A model generated the notes under the pieces. That model was not told where the DNA came from. It saw only the letters and a program-made list of their open reading frames with translations, and did not search any database. 64,000 bases of DNA, taken from Acinetobacter courvalinii. Its GTDB lineage: Bacteria; Pseudomonadota; Gammaproteobacteria; Pseudomonadales; Moraxellaceae. The stretch covers positions 97,629-161,628 of the forward strand of contig NZ_BMDA01000006.1 of NCBI RefSeq assembly GCF_014635545.1, written 5' to 3'. Below are positions 46,655 to 56,131 of this stretch, one piece after another. How positions within the stretch are numbered: position 1 is the first letter of the stretch; each line of letters starts with the position of its first letter. The position numbers and the translations under genes are program-made.

Positions 46655-47416
46655 TTAGGCCAGACAGTCCTGTTTTGGCATCAGGCTATCGCAATATAAC
46701 GGATTTAATGCGCATTGCAGATCATCAATCTGTTCTTGGGTGACATAAGCTTTGCTCTTAAGGTATTCTGCCACGCGGTCGTCACGCAGACTTAAAAAGG
46801 CGGCATCGTAAACGCCTAAATCAACAAATAAAGCAGCGGTTTCCAGACTATTAAAATGATCGAGGAAGACATCATTATCATGCATCAGGAAAATGTGGGT
46901 GAATGGTGCATTGACCTCAACTTTTAACCGTTGCGCCAATTGCTCAGGACGTGTCTTGATAAACAGTAAATCGGAAAGTTCATCAAACTGGCTTTTGTCC
47001 AGTTGGTTTGCATCACCTTTGACATGGCTTAACCAGGCTTTAAAGACCAGAACAGCACCGCCACGTAATAGCATGCTCCAGATCTGATGACGTGTTTCAT
47101 GGTCGAGATGGGCAGACTCTGCCTCAAGTACATCTAAAAACTTCTGTTCTTGTTGAGCCAGTTTTTCAAATAAGCCCAACCCTTGTGGATGGTAGGTCGC
47201 AGGCGTAAACACATCAAAATTCAGTTCATGGAATACATTCAGGGCCAGCGGGACCGCCGCCTGATAAAGCGCATCCAGGGCACGTAAATGTGTATCTTCA
47301 AGTTTGCTATGTACAAAAATATGTTGCCAGTCCAGTTGTGGTAATAAGGCGTTGGCACTGTATTGGCGATAAAACTGTTGCGAGCTATGGTCGGTGGTGG
47401 GGTGACTATTATTCAT
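46655..47416 (-). CDS. hypothetical protein with cysteine-rich C-terminus
   Basis: About 253 residues from ATG 47416 (AAAGGACATTGATC upstream). Mostly helical, no signal peptide. A long alpha-helical body contains LDALYQAAVPLALNVFHELN and HQIWSMLLRGGAVLVFKAW. It ends with three cysteines in CALNPLYCDSLMPKQDC. I do not recognise the family. It is a single gene between the SRPBCC membrane protein and the acetate sensor kinase, with no visible operon partner. Confidence 0.7.
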   Translation of the reverse strand: MNNSHPTTDHSSQQFYRQYSANALLPQLDWQHIFVHSKLEDTHLRALDALYQAAVPLALNVFHELNFDVFTPATYHPQGLGLFEKLAQQEQKFLDVLEAESAHLDHETRHQIWSMLLRGGAVLVFKAWLSHVKGDANQLDKSQFDELSDLLFIKTRPEQLAQRLKVEVNAPFTHIFLMHDNDVFLDHFNSLETAALFVDLGVYDAAFLSLRDDRVAEYLKSKAYVTQEQIDDLQCALNPLYCDSLMPKQDCLA

Positions 47417-47731
47417 GATCAATGTCCTTTTCGACAGTCTGTTGCAAGAAACCCAACACGATGAGACACAGGTTTCCATTTATTGATCAATTTATGCGGG
47501 ATCAACAAAGCAAGTAGAATACGACTAAAGTTGTAGGGCGGTTTTTAGGGGTAAAATTTATGAATAAAAACAAGTGTTTAATTAATTGTAAGTAAGTGTA
47601 CAAACGTTCACTAATGTAAGTGAACGTTTTTGCCATAGTCAAAAATCATTTGAGCATTTTGGTCAATTTATCAGCGCTCAAACTGCTACTTTTTGATGAT
47701 TTTTGCCTATGACTGCAAAATATTTGGTCAT
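47417..47731. other. 315-bp gap with nested hairpins
   Basis: No gene. A hairpin AAACGTTCACT (47602-47612) with AGTGAACGTTT (47619-47629) is followed by TT on the plus strand. A larger structure pairs AAAAATCAT (47641-47649) with ATGATTTTT (47696-47704) around an inner TTTGAGC/GCTCAAA stem. On the minus strand the latter has a T-run and could terminate the sensor-kinase transcript. Confidence 0.55.
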
Positions 47732-50700
47732 TTATTGCATCGGCATGATTTTTAAACCGGATAACCAAGCCCGTAAACCGGCAGGCTTGAGCGGCTTTTT
47801 CAGCAACACAATATTCTGCTGTTTTAAGTATTGCGGTAACTCCGGATCAGAATCTGCAGTAATTAATGCCACAGGAATATGGGCCAGTCGGTGTTGTTCA
47901 ATAAAGTCCAGACCCCGTTGATCATGATTCAAATGCTGATCGATCAGCCAGACCTGAATGTCTTCCTGCTCAATCAAGTGTAGTGCTTCTTCCGGTTCGG
48001 TTGCAGTGAAGATCTGATAGCCCCATTTGCTCAGCAAGGTGCGCATGCCTTCCAGAATGGTTTCATCATTGTCCAGACATAGCACTTTATAGGCCGTATG
48101 CTGCAATGCCGTTACCTGAGGTGTTGCCATTTGAATTTTGGGCGCTTCGGCTAAAGGCACTTCGATCATGAAACAGGAGCCTTTGCCCAGCTCGGAATAG
48201 ACATGCACGGGGAAATCCAGCAGGCTGGTCATCCGTTGTACGATGGCCAGTCCGAGACCCAGACCCTGTTCACCCCACGGTGAGGTGTGTCCACAGCGCT
48301 CAAATTCCTGAAACAGTTTCAGGCGTTGCTGTTCATGAATGCCCGGGCCAGTATCCCAGACCCCGATGCGAATATGGTTTGGTCGTTGTGCTGAACGCAA
48401 CACACCAACCACCACGCGACCCCGTGCGGTATAGCGTAAAGCATTGCTGACAAAGTTCTGGATAATCCGTCGCATCCATTGCGGATCGGTGTCGACCCAG
48501 AACTTGGTATCGTGCACGGACAATTGAATATCACGCTGGGCTGCAATGGATTTGAACTGTAATTCCAGATCGTTCAAGAGATCGTGCAAGGAATAAGCCT
48601 GACGTTTGGGTTGGATGGTGCCACCTTCTAAACGGGCAATATCGAGCAGGGCAGAGAGCATACTTTCTGCACCGTACAGTGCCCGATCCAGTTGTTGCAA
48701 GGTCTGTTGATCTTCTGCCGAATGGACACTTTGTTCTAGCGCAGTACTAAACAGACGTGCTGCATGCATGGGCTGGAGTAAATCGTGACTGGCGGCGGCC
48801 AGGAAACGGCTTTTCGATTGATTGGCTTTATCCGCCTGTTCCAGTGCCAGTTGCTGTTCGGTCAGGGCGTTGGCAAGCTGCTGGGTGCGGTCACTGACGC
48901 GTTGTTCCAGCACCGCTTCATTTTCACGGAACGCGGTAATATCGGCAAAGGTGGTGACGAAACCACCGCCTTCAATAGGATTCCCCCGCATCTGGATCAC
49001 CAGACCATCTTTACGAATTCGCTCGAACTCATGGGCGCTACCCACTTTCATCCAGTGCAGTCGTTTACGCACATGTTCTTCGACCGGGCCTGGACCACAC
49101 TCACCACGTTCCGCGTTATAGCGAATCAGGTCTGCGATCGGGCAGCCGACGTAAACCAGATCTTTTGGATAATCAAACAGTTTCAGATATTGATTGTTCC
49201 AGGCCACCAGACACATATTTTTGTCTACCACACTGACGCCTTGGGTCATATGGTCGATCATGGTCATCAACAGGTTCTGGTTAAAACGCTGCCATTGCGA
49301 GGCCTGGTCGAGAATATTGGCGACTTGTCCCAATGCCAGACCATTGTTAATCATGGCAGTGGTCAATAAGGTACGGGCAGAGGCTGCCCCGATAATCCCG
49401 GCCAGATATTGCTCGGTAAAGCGCCACCACATGCCATTGGCCACATGATTTTCATTTAAAACCACATGATTCTGTTCACAAAATTGCTGAAAAGCCTGTA
49501 GTGTCGGTTTATCGCCTGTGACCCGTTTGGCCAGCGCCAGTAAGTCACCGACTTTCAGGCGGGCGGCATTCAGGTGCAGATCAGTGAGATCGGTATTGGA
49601 CTGGGCTGATGGCAGCGGTTTGCTTTCATAATAGAAGAAACTTTCAGCCTGAATTTGTTCCGCCACGCTGGGTCGGTACAGCCGCGATACCCAGATATAC
49701 AGCACCACATTCAAACCTAAAGACCACAATACCCCATGTGTCAGTGGAGCAAAGGATTCAAAACCCAGTAAGGCCTCTGGACGCAAGCCATTAATATCAA
49801 ACGGTCCAAACAGTAAAATATGCTGTGCCAAATCCTGATATTGGTCGGGCAGGCTACGCAGTACTGTCGGGAACAATAAGGTGTAACTCCACATGGCGAA
49901 GCCCATCAATAGCCCGACATAAACACCCTGACGGCTTGCACCACGCCAGTATAGACCACCAATCAAGGCCGGTGAAAATTGTGCCACGGCGCTAAAGGCC
50001 AGTAAGCCAAATACCGAGAGCTGGTTGATATCATTAAAGAAATGGAAAAATAAAAAGCCCAGTAACATTACGCTAATGATACTAATGCGCCGGGTCAGTT
50101 TGAGCACGCGTGGTAAATGCTGATCATGACGGGAAATAATTTTAAACCGCCACAGGGCTGGCATGATCAGGTCATTACTGAGCATGATCGATAAGGCCAC
50201 TGAGGCCACTAACAGCATGCCTGTTGATGCGGAAAAGCCTCCGAGAAAGGCCAACAGCGCTAACCAATCCTGCTGATAGCTCATCGGTAAGGCCAGTACG
50301 GCAATGTCTGGTGTGCCCAGCGATTCGGGTAGAGAATGCAGCGCCCAGCTGGCAATCGGGATAATTGCCATGACGGTCAGGATCAGATAGGCCGCAAACC
50401 AGCGCCGTGCGCCACGGATATGTTTTTCATCGCGTAATTCCACCACTGCCACATGGAACTGGCGTGGCAGGCAGATCATGGCGAGACCTGCCAGTAAAGT
50501 TTGCACCCAGAAAGTTTCAGGCACACCCAGTTGTTGCAGGTCATGAAAATGCTGATGTACATCGGTACTGACCTGTTTAATATTGTCGGGTGACTGTAAT
50601 AAGAAGAAGGCTGCCACACAGAGCAGGGCAAACAGTTTCACAAAGGACTCAAAGGCCACGGCTAACATTAACCCGCCGTGTTGTTCGGTATGGGCAATAT

Positions 50701-51250
50701 GCCGGGTCCCAAAAATCATCGCCAAAATCGCCAGTACCGCAGTCAGTACCAGAACACTATTGGTGGTGGTATGGATATGCGCGTTTTGCTCCAGAATCAC
50801 CGAGGCACTCAGTGCAATGGCGCGTAGTTGCAACGCCAGATAGGGCACAATCGCAATCACGGCGAGAATGGTCACCAAGGCGGCCAGACTTCCGCTTTTA
50901 CCATAGCGGGCAGCCACGAAATCGGCAATTGATGAAATGGCATGATGCTGGCGGATACGACCCAATCGTTTCCAGATGTCATAACCAAACCAGATAAACA
51001 GCAATGGTCCCAGATAAATCGGCAGGAAAATCACGCCTTGGCGAACCGCGGCACCGGTGGCGCCATAAAAGGTCCAGGAGGAGCAATATACGCCCAGGGT
51101 TAAGCTGAACAGCAGCATCCGACCACGCATACTTAAACGGCTGGCATGCTTTTCACCAAAAAAGGCACAGCCAAATAGCAGCACGATGTACAGGGCCAAT
51201 ACCCCGAGAATAAGCCAACTGTTCATATTGCTCACGTGATCAACTTCCAT
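47732..51250 (-). CDS. transporter-like hybrid sensor histidine kinase (CrbS/MxtR type)
   Basis: A 1172-residue inner-membrane kinase. Residues 1-525: 12-13 membrane helices of the sodium:solute symporter (SLC5) fold. About 555-640: STAC linker domain. About 660-775: PAS domain. About 785-835: dimerisation helix with phospho-acceptor His822 in ASHDLLQP. About 900-1032: ATPase with QNFVSNALRYT, DTGPGI and GLGLGLAI. About 1055-1168: receiver with phospho-acceptor Asp1104 in LIDQHLNHDQ and Lys near 1151. This architecture is that of CrbS (Vibrio) and MxtR (Pseudomonas), which govern acetate use. It diverges from DUF485-actP. The cognate response regulator gene is not in the window. Confidence 0.9.
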   Translation of the reverse strand: MEVDHVSNMNSWLILGVLALYIVLLFGCAFFGEKHASRLSMRGRMLLFSLTLGVYCSSWTFYGATGAAVRQGVIFLPIYLGPLLFIWFGYDIWKRLGRIRQHHAISSIADFVAARYGKSGSLAALVTILAVIAIVPYLALQLRAIALSASVILEQNAHIHTTTNSVLVLTAVLAILAMIFGTRHIAHTEQHGGLMLAVAFESFVKLFALLCVAAFFLLQSPDNIKQVSTDVHQHFHDLQQLGVPETFWVQTLLAGLAMICLPRQFHVAVVELRDEKHIRGARRWFAAYLILTVMAIIPIASWALHSLPESLGTPDIAVLALPMSYQQDWLALLAFLGGFSASTGMLLVASVALSIMLSNDLIMPALWRFKIISRHDQHLPRVLKLTRRISIISVMLLGFLFFHFFNDINQLSVFGLLAFSAVAQFSPALIGGLYWRGASRQGVYVGLLMGFAMWSYTLLFPTVLRSLPDQYQDLAQHILLFGPFDINGLRPEALLGFESFAPLTHGVLWSLGLNVVLYIWVSRLYRPSVAEQIQAESFFYYESKPLPSAQSNTDLTDLHLNAARLKVGDLLALAKRVTGDKPTLQAFQQFCEQNHVVLNENHVANGMWWRFTEQYLAGIIGAASARTLLTTAMINNGLALGQVANILDQASQWQRFNQNLLMTMIDHMTQGVSVVDKNMCLVAWNNQYLKLFDYPKDLVYVGCPIADLIRYNAERGECGPGPVEEHVRKRLHWMKVGSAHEFERIRKDGLVIQMRGNPIEGGGFVTTFADITAFRENEAVLEQRVSDRTQQLANALTEQQLALEQADKANQSKSRFLAAASHDLLQPMHAARLFSTALEQSVHSAEDQQTLQQLDRALYGAESMLSALLDIARLEGGTIQPKRQAYSLHDLLNDLELQFKSIAAQRDIQLSVHDTKFWVDTDPQWMRRIIQNFVSNALRYTARGRVVVGVLRSAQRPNHIRIGVWDTGPGIHEQQRLKLFQEFERCGHTSPWGEQGLGLGLAIVQRMTSLLDFPVHVYSELGKGSCFMIEVPLAEAPKIQMATPQVTALQHTAYKVLCLDNDETILEGMRTLLSKWGYQIFTATEPEEALHLIEQEDIQVWLIDQHLNHDQRGLDFIEQHRLAHIPVALITADSDPELPQYLKQQNIVLLKKPLKPAGLRAWLSGLKIMPMQ

Positions 51251-51410
51251 TTTTAATCATACCCGAAGCACAGGTACAGCAAGGAGTAGAGAATTGCATT
51301 TAGAGACCAAAGTCTAAGTTACGAGTCAAGCATAATCTTGTTAAGTTGGATAATGAAAAATCCCACGTAAAAAGGGGTCCATGGTTGGACACAAAAATAA
51401 GGAGTTGATT

Positions 51411-51743
51411 ATGGATGATTCTCAGGTAGATCGAATTCTACATAATCCAAAGTTTCAGGAAATGGTCAGCAAAAAGCGTACATTAAGTTGGACATTAACA
51501 GCAATCATGCTGTTTATCTACGTTGGATTTATGCTTTTGGTTGGCTATAACAAAGAATTTTTAGCAAGTTCATTTAGCGGTGGTGTGACCACTTGGGGTA
51601 TTCCCCTGGGTTTAGGCATTATTGTGTTGTCATTTGTGTTATGTGGTGTGTATTCCTACATTGCCAATAACAAGCTTGACCAGTTGAATGAAGCAGCCCT
51701 CAAGGAAGTTGAGGCCATTGCACGTGAAAAAGGAATGCACTGA
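51411..51743 (+). CDS. DUF485 family membrane protein (YjcH-like)
   Basis: A 110-residue protein with two membrane helices: [20 protein letters not shown] (about residues 25-45) and the segment before [15 protein letters not shown] (about 60-85). DUF485 proteins such as YjcH are encoded just before the acetate permease. The start has AAGGAG in AAGGAGTTGATT, ideal spacing. Its stop is one base from the actP start, so expression is coupled. Confidence 0.93.
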   Translation: MDDSQVDRILHNPKFQEMVSKKRTLSWTLTAIMLFIYVGFMLLVGYNKEFLASSFSGGVTTWGIPLGLGIIVLSFVLCGVYSYIANNKLDQLNEAALKEVEAIAREKGMH

Positions 51744-51744
51744 G

Positions 51745-53460
51745 ATGAAAGGGACCTCATTCAAAGCGGTACTGTTCACACTGTTGAGCTTTTGCTGCAC
51801 AAGTATTGCATTCGCCAGTCCGGATCTAGGTACCGCTGAACAGCAGGCGACCAACTGGCACGCGATCATTATGTTTACGATCTTTGTCGGTTTTACCCTG
51901 TTCATTACCAAATGGGCAGCCAAGCAAACCCAGTCTGCACAAGATTTCTATACCGCTGGTGGCGGGATTAGCGGTTTCCAAAACGGTTTGGCGATTGCCG
52001 GTGACTATATGTCTGCCGCATCGTTCCTGGGTATTTCTGCACTGGTGTTCAGTTCGGGCTTTGACGGCTTGCTCTATTCACTGGGTTTTATGGTCGGTTG
52101 GCCGATTGTTCTGTTCCTTGTCGCAGAGCGTTTACGTAACCTGGGCAAATATAACCTGTCCGATGTGGTGTCGTTCCGTCTGGAAGAAAAACCTGTCCGT
52201 ACCTTGGCGGCTTTCAGTTCACTGGTTGTGGTGGCGTTCTACCTGATTGCACAGATGGTCGGTGCAGGTCAGTTGATCAAATTGTTATTTGGTTTGAACT
52301 ACAACATTGCGGTGGTGATCGTGGGCCTGTTGATGATGGCGTATGTGATCTTTGGCGGCATGTTGGCAACCACTTGGGTACAAATCATTAAAGCGGTGAT
52401 GCTACTCAGCGGTGCGACCTTCATGGCCTTTATGGTGATGAAAGCGGTTGGCTTTAGCTTCACCAATATGTTTAACCAGGCGATTGGAGTGTATAGCCAG
52501 GCGCATAGCATGAGCTGGGATGAGGCTGCTAAGATCATGGGGCCAGGTAAACTTGCCGCCAATCCGATTGATGCGCTTTCACTCGGTCTTGCCTTGATGT
52601 TTGGTACCGCAGGTTTACCGCATATCCTGATGCGTTTCTTTACGGTGAAAGATGCCAAAGAAGCACGTAAATCAGTTGTGGTGGCAACAGGCTTTATTGG
52701 TTACTTCTATCTGTTAACTTTCATCATTGGTTTTGGTGCGATCTTGTTTGTTGCCAACAACCCGCAATTCCTTGACCTTGCTAAAGCAGCGGTAACAGGC
52801 AAATTAGAGTTGGTAGGCGGTAACAACATGGCCGCGGTTCACCTGAGTGATGCGGTGGGCGGTGACTTGTTCATGGGCTTTATCTCGGCAGTAGCATTCG
52901 CAACAATCCTTGCGGTAGTGGCAGGTTTAACACTGTCAGGTGCCTCTGCAATTTCACATGACCTTTATGCCAACGTATTCAAGAAAGGCCAGACCACACC
53001 TGCGTCTGAGTTAAGAATGTCAAAAATCGCAACTTTAGGTTTAGCGATCTTTGCCATGATCTTGGGTATCTTGTTCGAGAAACAAAACGTTGCCTTCATG
53101 GTTGGCTTGGCATTCTCGGTAGCCTGTTGTGCAAACTTCCCGGTGTTGGTGTTATCCATGTTCTGGAAAGGTTTAACCACACGTGGTGCCGTGATTGGTG
53201 GTGTCGTAGGTCTGGTCGGTGCAGTCAGCCTGATCATTCTGTCGAAAGCGGTTTGGGTAGATACCTTGGCGATTTCTGAAACGGCGCCAAACCCATTCAA
53301 TGGCCCAGCATTATTTGCAATGCCACTGTCATTCTTCTGCTGCTGGTTCTTCTCTGTAACGGACAAGTCAGCACGTGCTGAGAAAGAACGTAAAGCTTTT
53401 GATGCTCAGTTTGTTCGCTCAATGACCGGGATCGGTGCGTCTGGCGCGTCAGATCACTAA
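51745..53460 (+). CDS. actP: cation/acetate symporter ActP
   Basis: A 571-residue SLC5-family permease with a signal-like first helix and 13 further segments. Features are [20 protein letters not shown] (about residues 71-90), [12 protein letters not shown], and a conserved [19 protein letters not shown] near residues 290-310, all ActP-like. It takes up acetate and other short acids with sodium or protons. The start at 51745 is 1 bp after the DUF485 stop. It is in the same strand unit and ends with a very long hairpin terminator. Confidence 0.97.
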   Translation: MKGTSFKAVLFTLLSFCCTSIAFASPDLGTAEQQATNWHAIIMFTIFVGFTLFITKWAAKQTQSAQDFYTAGGGISGFQNGLAIAGDYMSAASFLGISALVFSSGFDGLLYSLGFMVGWPIVLFLVAERLRNLGKYNLSDVVSFRLEEKPVRTLAAFSSLVVVAFYLIAQMVGAGQLIKLLFGLNYNIAVVIVGLLMMAYVIFGGMLATTWVQIIKAVMLLSGATFMAFMVMKAVGFSFTNMFNQAIGVYSQAHSMSWDEAAKIMGPGKLAANPIDALSLGLALMFGTAGLPHILMRFFTVKDAKEARKSVVVATGFIGYFYLLTFIIGFGAILFVANNPQFLDLAKAAVTGKLELVGGNNMAAVHLSDAVGGDLFMGFISAVAFATILAVVAGLTLSGASAISHDLYANVFKKGQTTPASELRMSKIATLGLAIFAMILGILFEKQNVAFMVGLAFSVACCANFPVLVLSMFWKGLTTRGAVIGGVVGLVGAVSLIILSKAVWVDTLAISETAPNPFNGPALFAMPLSFFCCWFFSVTDKSARAEKERKAFDAQFVRSMTGIGASGASDH

Positions 53461-53468
53461 TTCGCTTG

Positions 53469-53511
53469 AGCCAAAAGAAAGCCCTCATTGATTGAGGGCT
53501 TTCTTTTGGCT
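53469..53511. terminator. bidirectional terminator, 19-bp perfect stem
   Basis: AGCCAAAAGAAAGCCCTCA (53469-53487), 5-nt loop TTGAT, TGAGGGCTTTCTTTTGGCT (53493-53511). The stem ends exactly at the stop codon of the convergent MpaB-like gene. Confidence 0.9.
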
Positions 53512-54719
53512 TATTGATGCATGCTGGCCAGCTGCTGCGACTGATTGCGATATAGTGACAAGCCAATACGTTGCAAATGACGTCCATTTTGTTCAAGAAA
53601 ACAATTCAATTTTGGAATATATCGGGCACTGCTATACAACGCTAAATTTCGACCAATCAGATAGTAGGCAAACCAGGAAGCCGATTGTGGCGTTAAACCA
53701 AGCTTTTGCATGTTCTTACGGCCAATAAAGAACTGGGTAATTTCTAAGTGTTGCTTATAGGCTAGTTTCTGCTGAAAAGTGCGTAGATAACGGTATTTGC
53801 GTTCAAAGGGTTCTTTAGAAAGACTGGAACCAAGTGAAATGCTGCTGGCATCGGACTGTGGATGAGCAAATTGCATCCAGTACATCAGTTTCCAGCCTTC
53901 TGCCTCCTGATCAACCAGCCATTTCTCTTCAACGCCCATTAACCAGCCCGCATATTTCCAGAAATGTAAAAAGCTGTCGACTTCTTGCTTGCTTGGAAAA
54001 ATTCCCAAAGCGCGAATGCCGATCAGCACTACACCACTAAAGGCAATATTGGTCATGGCCTGATCATATTGGTTAATCGGGATTCCCCAAGTTTCGGCAT
54101 CCCATTTCTCGGATTTTTGCAATTGGTGACGAACCAAGGCATGGATAAAACGCACAAAAATGGTAGAGGTAAAGCCTTTGCTAAAACGGGAAAAACCATC
54201 TGGTTCAGTAATATCGACCCACCATTTGGTGGTTTCTGCCAGCCGTGTGCCTGCCTGTTTTTTTAATGCGCCAGTCAGGATCAAAGGCTGGTTGAAACCC
54301 GGATACAGGTAGCCGGTCATTAAGGATAAATCCCGCAGGATCAGGCCATTATTGATGCCGAGACGATAGGTAAATTTAAGCGCCTCATCGATTTTAGCTT
54401 GCTCATACCAGACCGGTTTCTGCTCTACTCGTTGGAAGAAAATCGTAAGTTCAGGAATCTCATGCGGTAATTTGTCTAATCCTTGATACAGCGCCGTTTC
54501 AAAATATTTACGGTGTTGTTTTGGATTCTGGAGCACCCAAAGCAGCAGTTGATCCATGGGTTCATCACCACTTTGCAGAGCGGTATTCAGTGCCTGATAT
54601 TCTTGATAACTGGGCTGAACCTGCTGATGGGTCATATAACTCAGAATCTTGGTTTTGAGATTGGATTGACTCATATCTTCAAATGCCGCTAAGCGTTTAG
54701 GTTTAACGATGCCGTGCAT
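53511..54719 (-). CDS. MpaB-like (DUF2236) oxygenase family protein
   Basis: A 402-residue helical protein of the ER-bound oxygenase MpaB/Lcp-like family (DUF2236). Seen are ETTKWWVDITEPDGFSRFSK with AFTSTIFVRFIHALVRHQL-like following text (FTSTIFVRFIHALVRH), where conserved His and Arg residues would bind heme, and later WKYAGWLMGVEE. Some relatives oxidise terpenoids or rubber. The substrate here is unknown. It diverges from a TetR gene that probably regulates it. Confidence 0.85.
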   Translation of the reverse strand: MHGIVKPKRLAAFEDMSQSNLKTKILSYMTHQQVQPSYQEYQALNTALQSGDEPMDQLLLWVLQNPKQHRKYFETALYQGLDKLPHEIPELTIFFQRVEQKPVWYEQAKIDEALKFTYRLGINNGLILRDLSLMTGYLYPGFNQPLILTGALKKQAGTRLAETTKWWVDITEPDGFSRFSKGFTSTIFVRFIHALVRHQLQKSEKWDAETWGIPINQYDQAMTNIAFSGVVLIGIRALGIFPSKQEVDSFLHFWKYAGWLMGVEEKWLVDQEAEGWKLMYWMQFAHPQSDASSISLGSSLSKEPFERKYRYLRTFQQKLAYKQHLEITQFFIGRKNMQKLGLTPQSASWFAYYLIGRNLALYSSARYIPKLNCFLEQNGRHLQRIGLSLYRNQSQQLASMHQ

Positions 54720-54760
54720 TGCATAAAGTCCCTGATTGTTATTTAATCAAAGCTTAATAT

Positions 54761-54772
54761 GAATAATTATTC
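54761..54772. promoter_or_regulatory. palindrome between MpaB-like and TetR genes
   Basis: GAATAATTATTC is a perfect 12-bp palindrome, 42 bp upstream of the MpaB-like start and 33 bp upstream of the tetR ATG. It is a candidate TetR operator. Confidence 0.4.
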
Positions 54773-54804
54773 GCATTCAATTCGCATTTCAATTGAGGCT
54801 GAGC

Positions 54805-55401
54805 ATGAGAAAACGACCACAGCAGCAACGCGCCAAAATGATCGTTGAAAGTATTCTGGAAGGGGCACAGCAATGTATTTCTGAACATGGGGTTTTGCAG
54901 GTGACTACACCTAAAATCGCTGAAAAATCAGGCGTGAGTGTCGGATCGATTTATCAGTATTTTGAAAATAAAGAGCAAATCATTGCGGAATTATTGCTAC
55001 GTAAAAGCGAAAACTTGGGACAGGCGGTAAAGCAACTGGTGATGCTACAACAGCAAACTACTATTCAGGACATCATCACATTAAGTATAGCCTTTGGCTT
55101 TGAGTCGTTAAAATCTGATCAGGGTTTTTTTATCGAAATTTTAAAAAACTGGCATGCCTATAGTGATTCGGAAGCGGCACAGGTGTTAGAGCAGCACTTT
55201 TTAGAAGTCGGCATGTATTTATTCGGGCGTTATTATCCGCACTGGGATTTTGAAACTTTAAAACATAAGTCTTTTGTGATTATTAACAGTACCTTATTTA
55301 CCATGATGCGTTATGCCAGTAAAAATACTTTTCTGATCGAAGAACAACGCTTGCAACAAGAACTGTCTAAAATGATTGTTTCTTTTTTAGATGCAGTATG
55401 A
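54805..55401 (+). CDS. TetR family transcriptional regulator
   Basis: About 198 residues from ATG 54805 (GAGG at 54795-54798; a TTG at 54793 is less likely). The HTH is in TPKIAEKSGVSVGSIYQYFENKEQII (quoted in parts: TPKIAEKSGVSV, IYQYFENKEQ). The C-terminal ligand domain contains FFIEILKNWHAYSDSEAAQ. It diverges from the MpaB-like gene, which it probably represses, and the ion-channel-like gene follows after 46 bp. Confidence 0.9.
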   Translation: MRKRPQQQRAKMIVESILEGAQQCISEHGVLQVTTPKIAEKSGVSVGSIYQYFENKEQIIAELLLRKSENLGQAVKQLVMLQQQTTIQDIITLSIAFGFESLKSDQGFFIEILKNWHAYSDSEAAQVLEQHFLEVGMYLFGRYYPHWDFETLKHKSFVIINSTLFTMMRYASKNTFLIEEQRLQQELSKMIVSFLDAV

Positions 55402-55447
55402 TGCATTCAACAAAAATGAAAAGCATAACAAGATTCAGGAAAAGTAC

Positions 55448-56131
55448 ATGCAAAGCTTAAAACAATTCTGGCGTGCCTTTCGTTTGCTGCCATCCGCATG
55501 GTTGTTGCTGGTTCAACTGGCCTTATTAATTCTGTATATGCTGACCTATGGTGATAGCGAATATCGTGCCTTGACTTGGTCACTGGGCGTTTTGGCGCTG
55601 TTAATTATTGCCAAGGTGATCCGGCAAACCCCGGTATTTACCTTTTGGGGGCTCATCTTTGTCAGTGGTGCCTTTGTCTTTTCGATTATGCTGTTTAATG
55701 GCTATAGCACACCGACCATCCAGATCATGGCCTACAGTTTTGAAGCGATGGCTTATTTCTATGCAGCTTATGGCTTGCTTCGTTATATGTTTGCCGATCG
55801 CTATCTCACCAAAGACGAATTGTTTGCTGCAGGTGCAGTATTTACCCTGATCGCCTGGGCTTTTGCCTTTTTATATAGTATTTGTCAGCTACTTTTGCCA
55901 AACAGTTTCCTGAATCCCAATCAGCCCCAAGCGCTGCAAAGCTGGCTGGATTTGCTGTTCCTGAGTTTTAGTTTGCAATCGGCAACCGGTTTATCGGACT
56001 TGATGCCGATGAGCCCAGCCGCCAGAGTGCTTGCCATGCTGCAAATGTTTGGCGGGGTAATGTATCTGGCCGTGGTGGTCTCGCGTCTGATTGCACTGCA
56101 ATATATTGCGCATTTACCCAAAAATCAGTAA
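55448..56131 (+). CDS. ion-channel-like membrane protein with degenerate filter
   Basis: About 227 residues from ATG 55448 (CAGGAAAAGTAC upstream; an upstream in-frame start at 55391 is unsupported). Seven hydrophobic segments, the last three forming an Ion_trans_2-like pore module: helix FTLIAWAFAFLYSICQLLL, then a pore-loop region SFSLQSATGLSDLMPMSP, then MLQMFGGVMYLAVVVSRLIAL. Potassium channels have TVGYGD at the filter; here it reads ATGLSD, so it may not be a potassium channel. The function is unknown. Confidence 0.75.
   Translation: MQSLKQFWRAFRLLPSAWLLLVQLALLILYMLTYGDSEYRALTWSLGVLALLIIAKVIRQTPVFTFWGLIFVSGAFVFSIMLFNGYSTPTIQIMAYSFEAMAYFYAAYGLLRYMFADRYLTKDELFAAGAVFTLIAWAFAFLYSICQLLLPNSFLNPNQPQALQSWLDLLFLSFSLQSATGLSDLMPMSPAARVLAMLQMFGGVMYLAVVVSRLIALQYIAHLPKNQ

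Noticed and set aside
48785-49369. 194-codon plus-strand ORF opposite the hybrid kinase gene
   Set aside because: It lies entirely inside the kinase gene on the other strand, has no ribosome site or recognisable domain, and the kinase reading frame is complete and strongly supported.
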